DNA from: Bacillota bacterium
Lineage (GTDB): Bacteria; Bacillota; Clostridia; Acetivibrionales; DTU013
Direction: 5' to 3'
Assembly: GCA_023412915.1 (NCBI GenBank)
Contig: JAEZRE010000013.1
Coordinates: 1 to 64,000 of the forward strand
DNA length: 64,000 bases
The notes under the pieces are model-generated. The model searched no databases, was not told where the DNA came from, and saw nothing but the letters and a program-made list of their open reading frames with translations. A program made the position numbers and the translations under genes. Position 1 is the stretch's first letter. Every line of letters begins with the position of its first letter. Shown piece by piece: positions 42,703 to 51,485 of the stretch.

Positions 42703-44268
42703 CTATCTTATCTTCCTGCATTCGAGGTAATAACGCTTCTCTTCGGCTTCGCCCATGGAGAAGGTCTTCCTGGGCAGTACGCCGTCTAGTATGACGGTCC
42801 TGAACAGATCGTGCTTGCTCATCGCAGGCAGGTAAAAGCCCATGCAGCCGGCTTTCGACCCGATTTCCGTAACGACCTGTTCACCGTGGATATAGTCTAT
42901 TTCAATTTCGGCGTCGGTACCGTTCATACCGGCGTTTTTTTTGACGAGTTCATCGAGAACAGCCTGCAGCGTCCCTACTTCCAGGTTACTTGAGGGTTCG
43001 CGCACGATGAGGAGGCCGTAAGTACCTTCGAGTATGAAGGGTATGATGTGAGGCAGCCTGGGCTTGCCGGTCAAACCGGAGCCGCTGCTTGCAGCTTCCG
43101 CGGCCGATCCGTTCTTCAGCTCGCGCAGCCTGCTTTCCATGGCTGCCTGCGAATCGAACAACTGGAATTCGACTCCCCGCAAGTTCCCGGCGGCGTTTAT
43201 AATCTGTTCCTCCACAGTTGACCTGTTTATGCCGAAAAGCACCCGGTGTATCGACTCGAAAGCGAGCCCGGCGTCATGAACGTTGACCAGCTCGACAAGC
43301 GCATATCTTGCCGGATGCTCCGGAACGCAGGCACTTTCGCCGGCTCCGGAAGGTTCGGGTGAAAGCTTGGAAGCTTTTATAAGTCCGGCTTTTACATTTT
43401 CCCAATGAGCTTTTGCAGTGGCAAGCGAATGGTTGCCGTCCCCCGCGGCGAACAGGAGGACGTCGCCGGCGCAGTGAGCCTTGCCGCAGGAAGCCGTATT
43501 GCAATCCGCAGAGTCGTCTACCGACTCACTTGCCGGATGAGTCGCAGATCCGTCCCACGACTCCTTCTCCGACTCGTCAAGTCCGTACTTCTGCCTGAAG
43601 GCTTTGGGGTCGGCCAGCTTTCCGAGCGCTTGGGCAATTTCCGATAAACTCTCGTTGTCTTCAACCTTCCAGGCCTTGATATGTCCGCCGCCCTGCATCA
43701 GTTCGAAATCGTACAGCTTTTTGTATTTTTCCTTTCCGGCATACATTCTTTCTATAACTGTCCTGTCAGGGTCGTCTATCAGCACCATTATGTGCGGCAG
43801 CTCGATATCGGCGTTTTCTCGAATCATAACCCTCGGCGGGATCCTGTCGAGCACGGTTCCCTCTGTAGCGCGTATCAATGTGTGCGAACCGGGAGTGTAA
43901 TCATAGCATTCCAGGTCGACTGCGATTATCAGTCCCTTCCGGGACGGAGTGCAGGGCGTGCTCCTGTCCACCAGTATGAAACCGGGTCCTTGCGGCTCGA
44001 GTACGCCTTCATCCAGATACTGTCGCATGGTCCTGTTTATATTCTCGATCCTGCTCTCCTTATCACTGTCCTTGAGATAGATCTCAGGAAAAATCAATTT
44101 CAGCGTCGACGGCGCCTGCCCGACTTCTCTGCTGACATTTTCCCAGTAATCCGGCTGCGACGTATACTGGTCGCATGCTATAACGGCCCATTTTGCAAGG
44201 TCTGCGCCTTCGGCAGGCAAAAGTATCTCAGGTATGTTTACACCAAAAGCTTTGAAACTTTTTTCCAT
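42703..44268 (-). CDS. DUF1015 family protein
   Basis: A 521-residue DUF1015 protein of unknown reaction. KWAVIACDQYTSQPDYW near the N terminus, IPPRVMIRENADIELPHIMVL-type text (DRIPPRVMIRENADIELPH) and LFAAGDGNHSLATAKAHWE are family hallmarks; the last looks like an active-site loop. The family is often found near serine-synthesis genes in clostridia; here it is 20 kb from serA. An acidic, Ser- and Cys-containing insertion (ESEKESWDGSATHPASES onward) sits before the GDGNHS block. The start is ATG 44268 with GGGGG just upstream; the longer frame opens with TTG. Confidence 0.88.
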   Translation of the reverse strand: MEKSFKAFGVNIPEILLPAEGADLAKWAVIACDQYTSQPDYWENVSREVGQAPSTLKLIFPEIYLKDSDKESRIENINRTMRQYLDEGVLEPQGPGFILVDRSTPCTPSRKGLIIAVDLECYDYTPGSHTLIRATEGTVLDRIPPRVMIRENADIELPHIMVLIDDPDRTVIERMYAGKEKYKKLYDFELMQGGGHIKAWKVEDNESLSEIAQALGKLADPKAFRQKYGLDESEKESWDGSATHPASESVDDSADCNTASCGKAHCAGDVLLFAAGDGNHSLATAKAHWENVKAGLIKASKLSPEPSGAGESACVPEHPARYALVELVNVHDAGLAFESIHRVLFGINRSTVEEQIINAAGNLRGVEFQLFDSQAAMESRLRELKNGSAAEAASSGSGLTGKPRLPHIIPFILEGTYGLLIVREPSSNLEVGTLQAVLDELVKKNAGMNGTDAEIEIDYIHGEQVVTEIGSKAGCMGFYLPAMSKHDLFRTVILDGVLPRKTFSMGEAEEKRYYLECRKIR

Positions 44269-44560
44269 TTTATCCCCCAGCAAGAATTATCGATCCCGGT
44301 CTGTAATTTAAGCTAAGCCGGAACGTGAACTGTCCGAAATGACATATTCCGATAAAATATAAAATCATTTTATACAAGAAGCTATGAAATGTCTATATCA
44401 CTTATGCTGAAAAATGGCGCATTTCCAATGTTTTCATATGAATTTTTTATTTGCATCGAAGCAATAATAATGAGGCGGGGAAATGCTGCTGACGCATGAA
44501 AGAATTAAGGCGTAATTATGAATGAAAACACGCGGTTGACTTGATTTACGGAGGCTGATC

Positions 44561-45094
44561 ATGCTGCACAGGTACAGCGAAGTACTGAATCTCCCGGTTA
44601 TCTGCGCCGACAGCGGGAAAAAGGCGGGAGCTGTAAAGGATATCCTGTTCAGCCGCAACAGCAGGGAAGTAAAAGCGCTGCTGCTAGAACATAAAGGATT
44701 GACCCTGAACAAGCGGGTAGTCTTCATTTCAGAACTGCTGGGCCTCGGAGGCGGAGCGGCTGTTGTGAACGGCGCCGGCTGTATTGCCGAACTGGACCGC
44801 GAAGCTTTTGCAAAGGCTTTCAGCGACGCGGGAAGTCTCCTCGGCATCAGGGTGTTTTCCAAGTCAGGAGGAGAAATAGGGGTAATCAGGGACGTCATGT
44901 TCGATATCCGCACCGGCAAGATCGAAAGCTTCGAAATTTCGGACGGCCTGTTCCAGGATATCATGCAGGGCTGGAAGCAGTTGCCCTTGTTTGGGAAGGT
45001 AGAGCTGGGAGAAGAGTTTGCAATAGTCGACAGCGAAGCAGTCAATGAAATGGAAGAAACCGGCGGCGGTATAAAAAATAAGCTGCTAAAGTGA
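44561..45094 (+). CDS. PRC-barrel domain protein
   Basis: A 177-residue protein with two PRC-barrel units. Unit one is SEVLNLPVICADSGKKAGAV, and unit two is LLGIRVFSKSGGEIGVIRDV with FDIRTGKIESFEISDG. Similar proteins in Firmicutes are linked to sporulation or RNA/ribosome-associated roles, but no firm function can be assigned. It lies ahead of a small YtxH-like gene with 36 bases between them, probably in one transcript. The 290 bases upstream, to the divergent DUF1015 gene, show no further gene. Confidence 0.82.
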   Translation: MLHRYSEVLNLPVICADSGKKAGAVKDILFSRNSREVKALLLEHKGLTLNKRVVFISELLGLGGGAAVVNGAGCIAELDREAFAKAFSDAGSLLGIRVFSKSGGEIGVIRDVMFDIRTGKIESFEISDGLFQDIMQGWKQLPLFGKVELGEEFAIVDSEAVNEMEETGGGIKNKLLK

Positions 45095-45130
45095 TCGTGC
45101 TGTATTCAGCGGAAAGGAGAGTTGTTTAAT

Positions 45131-45310
45131 ATGCAGAGAGGTTTTGTAAAAGGTATCGTGGTAGGAAGTCTTGTAGCTGCATCCGTCGGCATGATGATGA
45201 GTTCCGACATGATGTCGTCCAAATCCAGGAGAAGGATGATGAGGGGCGGCAAATCTTTCATAAGAAAATCCGGCAATCTCATCAGCGATGTAGCGGACAT
45301 GTTCAGATGA
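45131..45310 (+). CDS. Small basic YtxH-like membrane protein
   Basis: A 59-residue protein. An N-terminal hydrophobic segment with small residues (GFVKGIVVGSLVAASVGMMM) is followed by a Met/Ser/Arg-rich basic tail. The layout resembles YtxH/gas-vesicle-like small stress proteins. GGAAAGGAG lies about 11 bases before ATG 45131; a TTG at 45122 is too close to it. It is probably co-transcribed with the PRC-barrel gene. Confidence 0.7.
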   Translation: MQRGFVKGIVVGSLVAASVGMMMSSDMMSSKSRRRMMRGGKSFIRKSGNLISDVADMFR

Positions 45311-45420
45311 TTTCTGTAGCATGATTTTCAGGTTAAATAATCAAGCCGTATGGCTTTTCAGACCCCGGATGCCTTTCAACGGGCTTAAGACGGGTCGTAC
45401 ACATTCTCTCAAATCCTCAT

Positions 45421-45452
45421 AAAAACCGGGTAGAAGCACATACCCGGTTTTT
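45421..45452 (+). terminator. Terminator after the YtxH-like gene
   Basis: AAAAACCGGGT (45421-45431) pairs with ACCCGGTTTTT (45442-45452), with a 10-base loop. It is symmetrical enough to work in both directions. Confidence 0.88.
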
Positions 45453-45472
45453 AATATAATGGAGTGGAGCCG

Positions 45473-46525
45473 TTGAGGTTTAAAAAGGTATTATTCTACA
45501 TCGCCGCGGCGGGCATCATCATTGCGGCGGTCATTTTTTATATCAGCTACAAGGTAAAGATATCAAGGATCCTTTCGCCATTCCTGATGACCATACCGCT
45601 CGTCTACATAGTAAAACCCATGTCGCAAAGGCTTGCAGCCAAGAAAATAAACAGGTCGCTGTCCATATTGCTCGTCTATTTCTTTTTTATTTCGGCGATT
45701 GCAGCCGCATGCATGTTCTTCGTTCCCGAGCTGGCCACGAACATGCGCGAGCTGATGGAGACGCTGCCGCAGCTTATAAAGGATTACGAAAGGATATTCA
45801 ACAGCCTGCTTTCCTCCATAAAGGCGAGCAATTGGTCTGAGCAGGTCAAATCGGCCATATTCAACGAAATCGAGGCCGGGATGGGCGCCTTGCAGAAATT
45901 GATTTTAAAGTCTCTTGAGAACGGGATAAATATGATCGTTGAGACCATAAGATTTATTGTCGACTTTACTATAGCCCTGGTGATATCGTATTACATCATC
46001 AAGGACGGTGATAAATTCAGGGACTACTTCCTGCTGATGCTGCCCCGGCGGTGGAGGAACGGCCTGGCAGGCATTTTCAAGGAAATAGGAAATATAATGG
46101 CAGGCTTCATACAGGGGCAGCTTACGACCGCGCTGATCGTCGGGATACTGGAAACCATGGGTCTCATGGTTATAAAAATGAAGTACTCTCTGGTATTGGG
46201 AATGATCGGAGGGCTTGCAAATGTCATACCCTATTTCGGACCCTATATCGGGCTTCTCCCCGCGCTTGCCATCGCGCTGACGGTATCGCCGATGAAGGCG
46301 CTCTGGACGATAGTAATCTTTATGGGAGTACAGCAGATAGACAACAATTTCATATCACCAAAAATGATCGAAGGAAAACTCGGCCTGCATCCGGTCGCTA
46401 CCATTTTTGCAGTCCTCGTGGGAGGCGAATTCTTCGGCATTATCGGCATGCTTCTCGCAGTGCCTGCAATGGCGATCCTCAGGGTTCTGATCAACAAGAC
46501 TGTCGAAGCTATCGCGCAGCATTGA
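45473..46525 (+). CDS. AI-2E family (PerM-like) transporter
   Basis: A membrane protein of about 350 residues in the AI-2E exporter/PerM family. Multiple spans, the PFLMTIPLVYIVKP segment, the central soluble loop (MRELMETLPQLIKDYERIF), and the conserved GLANVIPYFGPYIG and QQIDNNFISPKMI motifs identify it. Members differ in substrate (autoinducer-2, ions or unknown), so the cargo is not assigned. The start is uncertain: TTG 45473 has GGAG eight bases ahead; GTG 45464 would add three residues. Confidence 0.88.
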   Translation: MRFKKVLFYIAAAGIIIAAVIFYISYKVKISRILSPFLMTIPLVYIVKPMSQRLAAKKINRSLSILLVYFFFISAIAAACMFFVPELATNMRELMETLPQLIKDYERIFNSLLSSIKASNWSEQVKSAIFNEIEAGMGALQKLILKSLENGINMIVETIRFIVDFTIALVISYYIIKDGDKFRDYFLLMLPRRWRNGLAGIFKEIGNIMAGFIQGQLTTALIVGILETMGLMVIKMKYSLVLGMIGGLANVIPYFGPYIGLLPALAIALTVSPMKALWTIVIFMGVQQIDNNFISPKMIEGKLGLHPVATIFAVLVGGEFFGIIGMLLAVPAMAILRVLINKTVEAIAQH

Positions 46526-46652
46526 ACAAAACGGGCAGGTTATTACCATTACTATAATTATGACAAATATTAATTTTAACGATGCTGTGTTTAGTAATTT
46601 GCAAGATATAACATTATAATCCAAAAAAACCTAATAAAAGACGTTGAGCTTA

Positions 46653-46681
46653 TTGACTTACAGACTTTTTTGCAATAAAAT
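46653..46681 (+). promoter_or_regulatory. Promoter of loaP and the polysaccharide operon
   Basis: TTGACT (46653-46658), a 17-base spacer and TAAAAT (46676-46681). It lies about 40 bases ahead of the loaP start. Confidence 0.6.
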
Positions 46682-46723
46682 GGATATTAGTCATACAGAT
46701 TTTTTGATGGGTGGTTACATTTG

Positions 46724-47251
46724 ATGCCTGACGGCTTAAGCTTGGATGAATGGCATTGTATTTTTGTTGTTACGGGTGAAGAGGATAAAGTCAGAGACAG
46801 AATCAAGTACCGTTTGAATGATGATTACACGGTAGTAGTACCGAAGAGGAAATTAAAGATTCGGAAGGACGGTATTTGGAAAACAGAAACCAGGGTTTTG
46901 TTTCCGGGATATGTTTTGATAAACGGCAAGATCAGTTCAGATATATATTATCTATTAAAAGATATTCCCAGTGCACTAAGGCTTCTTAGAACAGGAAACT
47001 CGGTAGCATCGATCGATAACCGTGAAATGGCGGTTCTATCCAAATTGATCAGTAACAATGAAGAAATTGGTTTTTCAAGCGTGCTGGTAGAAAACGGAAG
47101 GGTCCAGGTAGTCGATGGTCCTCTGTATTCTCTTGAAGGTATCATTGTAACCGTAGATCAACGAAAAGAAAGGGCTAAAGTCAGGCTGAGCTTCCTTGGT
47201 GAGGAAAGAACGGTCGACCTTGGTATATCCGTGCTGAAGCCCTTACAATAA
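46724..47251 (+). CDS. loaP: LoaP-type NusG paralogue, antiterminator
   Basis: A 175-residue specialised NusG. The NGN domain begins WHCIFVVTGEEDKVRDRIKY and includes RVLFPGYVLING; a KOW domain (GPLYSLEGIIVTVDQRKERAKV) ends it. Core NusG sits with the rpl genes; this copy heads a long polysaccharide operon, the pattern of LoaP, which binds an RNA hairpin in the leader and stops termination in long biosynthetic operons. ATG 46724 follows GGGTGG. The leader after this gene has a matching terminator-like fold. Confidence 0.88.
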   Translation: MPDGLSLDEWHCIFVVTGEEDKVRDRIKYRLNDDYTVVVPKRKLKIRKDGIWKTETRVLFPGYVLINGKISSDIYYLLKDIPSALRLLRTGNSVASIDNREMAVLSKLISNNEEIGFSSVLVENGRVQVVDGPLYSLEGIIVTVDQRKERAKVRLSFLGEERTVDLGISVLKPLQ

Positions 47252-47311
47252 TCAACAAGAATCCGGAATCTTACGCCGGTGTTTCGGCCCGACATCAGAT
47301 AAGGAGATCAT

Positions 47312-47371
47312 AAGGCGAGGTTTCGAACCGCATATATACATATATGCCGAGTGGCGAAGCTTTACCTTTTT
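47312..47371 (+). promoter_or_regulatory. Leader hairpins/terminator, probable LoaP target
   Basis: Nested pairing is possible: AAGG (47312-47315) with CCTT (47365-47368), and GTTTCG (47320-47325) with CGAAGC (47355-47360). These enclose a perfect GCATATAT/ATATATGC hairpin (47330-47337/47340-47347), and TTTTTA follows. An alternative hairpin GGTT/AACC (47319-47329) competes. This is the arrangement expected for a conditional terminator read through with LoaP. Confidence 0.55.
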
Positions 47372-47434
47372 ATATACAATATCTACGGGCTATATTTGAG
47401 TTAAATTAGAAATTTAAATAAGGGAGGGAAAGAG

Positions 47435-49372
47435 ATGCAGGCATATATAAGAAAATTATTTCTTTTAGTCACCGACATCCTATTCATAAATCTCTCCTTC
47501 TACCTTGCATTACTCATAAGATTCGAATTCGTCATACCCAAGGAATACTACGATTTATTCCTGAAAAGCGTTTTGTTTATGACAATCATTCAAATAGTAG
47601 TATTCTATTTGTTCGGGCTCTACAGAAGCCTGTGGGAATATGCAAGCATAGAGGAATTGATGCAGATTTTCATAGCCGCTGTGTCTGTCAGCGGACTGAT
47701 ACTTCTCTCCGGGATAATATTAAGGGACAGGATGCCCTATTCCGTTTGTATCATAGCTTGCGTCCTGATGTTCATGTTTACAGGTTCCAGCAGGATAAGC
47801 TACCGCTATATGCGCAGGCTCAAAATGTTGAAGCTGAGGTTTGATGGAAGTGCGACGAGAGCAATGATCGTAGGTGCTGGAAGCGCCGGATCACTGCTTA
47901 TCAAAGAATTGAAAAACAATTCCGGAATTAACGCGATCCCTGTTATTGCAGTAGATGACGATAAAAGAAAACAAAGGACCAGGATAAACGGAGTACCGGT
48001 TGTTTCGGGCAGGGACAGAATAAATGAGCTTGTAAAAAAGTATGACATAGACGAAATAATAGTGGCGATTCCCTCAGCATCAAAAAAGGATCTCGCCGAT
48101 ATCCTTCGTATCTGCAAATCAACGAAGTGCAGGCTGAAAACACTACCCGGGGAAATGGGACTTACCGGAGGACAGGCAAGCGTCAACCACCTCAGAGATG
48201 TAAACATAGAAGACCTTCTCGGACGTGAAGAAATAGTACTCGATATTGAAGAAATTTCAGTTTATTTAAAGGACGAAGTCGTTCTTGTAACGGGAGGAGG
48301 CGGTTCCATAGGCTCCGAACTATGCCGCCAGATTGCCAGATTCGGACCCAAAAAGCTTATTATATTCGATATATATGAGAATAACGCATATGACCTTCAG
48401 AATGAATTGCTTTATACTTACAAGGATACTCTCGACCTGGAAGTGTTGATCGGCTCATGCAGGGACAGGGAAAGGCTGCGCGAAATATTCGAGAAGTACA
48501 GGCCCGGCGTAGTATTCCATGCCGCCGCGCACAAGCATGTCCCTCTGATGGAAGGCAGTCCCGCCGAGGCCATAAAAAATAATGTTTTCGGCACGTTGAA
48601 TACAGCCAGGCGCGCCGATGATTTCGGAGCAAAGAAGTTCATACTTGTTTCAACTGACAAAGCGGTCAACCCGACCAATATAATGGGCGCATCAAAACGG
48701 CTTGCCGAGATCATAGTGCAATCCATGAACAGAATGAGTAAAACGAAATTTGCCGCCGTTCGTTTCGGGAACGTGCTGGGTAGCAACGGCAGCGTCATAC
48801 CGCTTTTCCAGAAACAGATTGCCAAAGGCGGACCGGTCACGGTAACCGATAAGGAAATAATCAGATATTTCATGACAATACCCGAAGCCTCGCAGCTTGT
48901 GATTCAGGCGGGGGCGCTGGCAAAAGGCGGCGAGGTCTTTGTGCTGGATATGGGCGATCCCGTAAAGATAGACGATCTCGCCCGTGACCTGATAAGGCTG
49001 TCCGGCTATGAACCCGACGTTGATATAAAGATAGAGTATACCGGCCTGAGGCCAGGCGAAAAGCTTTACGAAGAGCTGCTGATGGCTGAAGAGGGACTTG
49101 AAAAGACAGAACATAAAAAGATATTTATCGGAAAACAGGCGGACATGAGCTTCAAGGAAGTCATAATGTGCATCAAAGCGCTGGAAAACTCCATGGAGAG
49201 TGAAGAAACCGTAAGGGAATGCATGGCGAAGCTCGTTCCGACATACCATTACCGTACCGACTATAGCAAGCCTACTATTTCTTTCAACGACGAGCAAAAG
49301 GTCAAGAAGATAAAGAAAGCTGCCGTGGCGGGGCAAAAAACTGAAGACCAGGGCAAAATCAAGGTGTTGTAA
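47435..49372 (+). CDS. capD: Membrane nucleotide-sugar 4,6-dehydratase (CapD/WbpM/PglF)
   Basis: A 645-residue enzyme that turns UDP-GlcNAc into UDP-4-keto-6-deoxy-GlcNAc. Four N-terminal membrane spans are followed by a first Rossmann domain (MIVGAGSAGSLLIKEL) and the catalytic extended SDR domain (VLVTGGGGSIGSELCRQI). The active site reads STDKAVNPTNIMGASKR, with Met-x3-Lys in place of Tyr-x3-Lys, characteristic of this membrane family. It is the first enzyme gene of the operon and would feed the initiating transferase next door. Confidence 0.94.
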   Translation: MQAYIRKLFLLVTDILFINLSFYLALLIRFEFVIPKEYYDLFLKSVLFMTIIQIVVFYLFGLYRSLWEYASIEELMQIFIAAVSVSGLILLSGIILRDRMPYSVCIIACVLMFMFTGSSRISYRYMRRLKMLKLRFDGSATRAMIVGAGSAGSLLIKELKNNSGINAIPVIAVDDDKRKQRTRINGVPVVSGRDRINELVKKYDIDEIIVAIPSASKKDLADILRICKSTKCRLKTLPGEMGLTGGQASVNHLRDVNIEDLLGREEIVLDIEEISVYLKDEVVLVTGGGGSIGSELCRQIARFGPKKLIIFDIYENNAYDLQNELLYTYKDTLDLEVLIGSCRDRERLREIFEKYRPGVVFHAAAHKHVPLMEGSPAEAIKNNVFGTLNTARRADDFGAKKFILVSTDKAVNPTNIMGASKRLAEIIVQSMNRMSKTKFAAVRFGNVLGSNGSVIPLFQKQIAKGGPVTVTDKEIIRYFMTIPEASQLVIQAGALAKGGEVFVLDMGDPVKIDDLARDLIRLSGYEPDVDIKIEYTGLRPGEKLYEELLMAEEGLEKTEHKKIFIGKQADMSFKEVIMCIKALENSMESEETVRECMAKLVPTYHYRTDYSKPTISFNDEQKVKKIKKAAVAGQKTEDQGKIKVL

Positions 49373-49417
49373 CAGAATGGAGTTTTGCAGTAAAGTATTA
49401 TTTGGGGTGAGTACTTA

Positions 49418-50053
49418 ATGTATCGTGGTATAAAAAGAGCAGGCGATTTTTTTCTCGCGTTGTTGGGCCTTATAGTTTTATCGCCGGTTTTCCTGATAAT
49501 AACAGCCTTGATAAAAATCGATTCAAAAGGACCTGTACTTTTCAAACAGAATAGATTAGGGATACACAAGACAAACTTCAACATTTTGAAATTCCGGACA
49601 ATGCGCATTGATACGCCCAAGGATATACCTACTCATCAGCTCGTGAACCCGGAGCAGTGGATAACAAAGACAGGTAAGTTCCTCAGGAAAACGAGTTTGG
49701 ACGAACTACCCCAGACCCTTAATATCCTGGCAGGCGATATGAGTATTGTCGGTCCGCGCCCCGCTTTATGGAACCAATACGATCTGATCGAAGAACGTGA
49801 CAAATACGGAGCCAATGATATCAAACCCGGCCTGACCGGTTGGGCGCAAGTTAACGGCAGGGACGAACTGCCGATAGAAGTAAAGGCCAAATTCGATGGA
49901 GAGTATGTTGAGAAGATAAGCTTCGCATTCGATGTGAAATGTTTTTTTATGACTATAAGAAATGTAGTAAAAAGAGACGGTGTAGTCGAAGGCGGAACGG
50001 GAGCGATAGCGGATAAGTCCGACGCTGCTAAGAGCGATTCTGCTGCCGTATAG
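49418..50053 (+). CDS. Initiating sugar-1-phosphate transferase (CapM/PglC-like)
   Basis: A 211-residue monotopic phosphoglycosyl transferase. It attaches the first sugar phosphate to undecaprenyl phosphate. The N-terminal re-entrant helix (RAGDFFLALLGLIVLSPVFL), KFRTMR, the catalytic LRKTSLDELPQ Asp-Glu dyad, MSIVGPRP and GLTGWAQVNGR are all present. This is the short form without the extra membrane spans of WcaJ. Next to CapD, its likely substrate is a 6-deoxy-HexNAc UDP sugar. The Ala/Asp/Ser-rich C-terminal tail is variable. Confidence 0.93.
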   Translation: MYRGIKRAGDFFLALLGLIVLSPVFLIITALIKIDSKGPVLFKQNRLGIHKTNFNILKFRTMRIDTPKDIPTHQLVNPEQWITKTGKFLRKTSLDELPQTLNILAGDMSIVGPRPALWNQYDLIEERDKYGANDIKPGLTGWAQVNGRDELPIEVKAKFDGEYVEKISFAFDVKCFFMTIRNVVKRDGVVEGGTGAIADKSDAAKSDSAAV

Positions 50054-50071
50054 AAAAAGGAGCTTTTATCG

Positions 50072-50620
50072 ATGAACAAAAACCTTAAAGAAATTTTGAG
50101 ATATATGTTTTCATTATCCATGGTAAAGTCTGTTTTTTCTTCTTACGCATATTACATACATGAACATGTATCGTGGAGGAATCAGATACATGCTGGGAAA
50201 AACATACGGGTTCATCCTACGGCATCGATAAGGAATGCAAAAAACATATATATAGGTGAAAACTCCCATATAAATATTAACTGTTGTATCTGGCCAGGTG
50301 AAAATTCAAAAATAGTTCTCGGCGACAATTTGCTCATGGGGCCAGGGGTAAGCATTCAAGCTGCCAATCATGGCACCGATCGGGATACGGTAATGATGGG
50401 GCAGGAAAGAACGCAAAAAGATATCGTTATAGGGAATGATTGCTGGATAGGCAGCAATGTTACTATCGTAGCAGGAGTTACGATACCTGACGGCTGTGTC
50501 ATAGCAGCAGGAGCGGTTGTAACAAAGAGCATCGCCGAATCATATTCAATAGTCGGCGGGGTTCCCGCCAAAGTAATCTCATATCGAAAGACGAAAGCGG
50601 AAAAGGAAGCGGTGCGATAA
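50072..50620 (+). CDS. Left-handed beta-helix acetyltransferase
   Basis: A 182-residue hexapeptide-repeat acyltransferase of the WcaF/CysE-like (LbetaH) class. Repeats run from IRNAKNIYIGENSHININCC to VIAAGAVVTKSI, with the active-site His in QAANHGTDRD and the GGVPAKVISYR C-terminal motif. It probably O- or N-acetylates a sugar of the polymer using acetyl-CoA. Its stop shares one base with the start of the deacetylase gene. Confidence 0.88.
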   Translation: MNKNLKEILRYMFSLSMVKSVFSSYAYYIHEHVSWRNQIHAGKNIRVHPTASIRNAKNIYIGENSHININCCIWPGENSKIVLGDNLLMGPGVSIQAANHGTDRDTVMMGQERTQKDIVIGNDCWIGSNVTIVAGVTIPDGCVIAAGAVVTKSIAESYSIVGGVPAKVISYRKTKAEKEAVR

Positions 50621-51474
50621 TGAAGAATGCAATATTGACCGTTGACGTGGAAGAATGGTATCAGCTTGAATACCTCGACAGTGAAGAGACTGACAGAAAA
50701 AATACTAAAATGGTTCCGGCGATCCTGAACCTTTTGGACCTTCTGGACCAGCACAATATTAAAGCGACTTTTTTCATACTTGCTGACATAGCTGACGAGT
50801 ATCTTGACATAATTACCGAAATATCGGACCGCGGCCATGAAATAGGGTGCCATGGAATGGACCACGACTTACTGCATGATATTTCTGCTGAGGATTTTCT
50901 AAATAAAGCCGGAACTGCCAGGGAAAAGCTGGAGAAACTGCTTGGCAGCAATGTAGTCAAGGGTTACCGGGCTTCATGCTTTTCGATGGATCGGAACAAA
51001 CTCGACGTATTACAGGATATTGGTTATACTTACGATTCCAGTTTCATAAGATTTGCCAATCACCCATTGTATGGCGAGATAGATATGTCCGGATACAACA
51101 GGGAACAATCTTTGGTTTATTCCAGAAATGGTTTTTATGAGTTCGAAATACCGACTCTCAAAATATTGAAATATAATATTCCTATATCCGGAGGAGGGTA
51201 TTTAAGGCTTTTTCCCCTTTTTCTCATTAAAATATTGTTCAGGCTGTATTGGAGAAAAGACGAAAATCTGCTTTTTTATATTCATCCTTTCGAGCTTACG
51301 GATATCAAAATACCGTTTACCCCAAAAACAGGTTTCATTAAGAAATTCAGGGCATCTGTCGGCCGAAAGCGCAATTGTCGCAAACTGGAAAAAATGATTA
51401 AATGGTTGAAAGCTAAAGAAGTTAGATTTGCAACCCCCTCTGAGTTTATAAGAAATAATTCAAAAGAGGCATAA
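50620..51474 (+). CDS. Polysaccharide deacetylase (NodB fold)
   Basis: A 284-residue NodB-type deacetylase. The catalytic base and metal Asp are in LTVDVEEWYQ, the metal His pair in CHGMDHDLLH, and RASCFSMDRNKL and FYIHPFEL mark later motifs. The DVEEW start is like the exopolysaccharide group (PEP-CTERM/EpsD type) rather than peptidoglycan deacetylases. No signal peptide is visible, so it may act on lipid-linked sugars at the inner face. It is translationally coupled to the acetyltransferase. Confidence 0.88.
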   Translation: MKNAILTVDVEEWYQLEYLDSEETDRKNTKMVPAILNLLDLLDQHNIKATFFILADIADEYLDIITEISDRGHEIGCHGMDHDLLHDISAEDFLNKAGTAREKLEKLLGSNVVKGYRASCFSMDRNKLDVLQDIGYTYDSSFIRFANHPLYGEIDMSGYNREQSLVYSRNGFYEFEIPTLKILKYNIPISGGGYLRLFPLFLIKILFRLYWRKDENLLFYIHPFELTDIKIPFTPKTGFIKKFRASVGRKRNCRKLEKMIKWLKAKEVRFATPSEFIRNNSKEA

Positions 51475-51485
51475 AGGACAATAGG

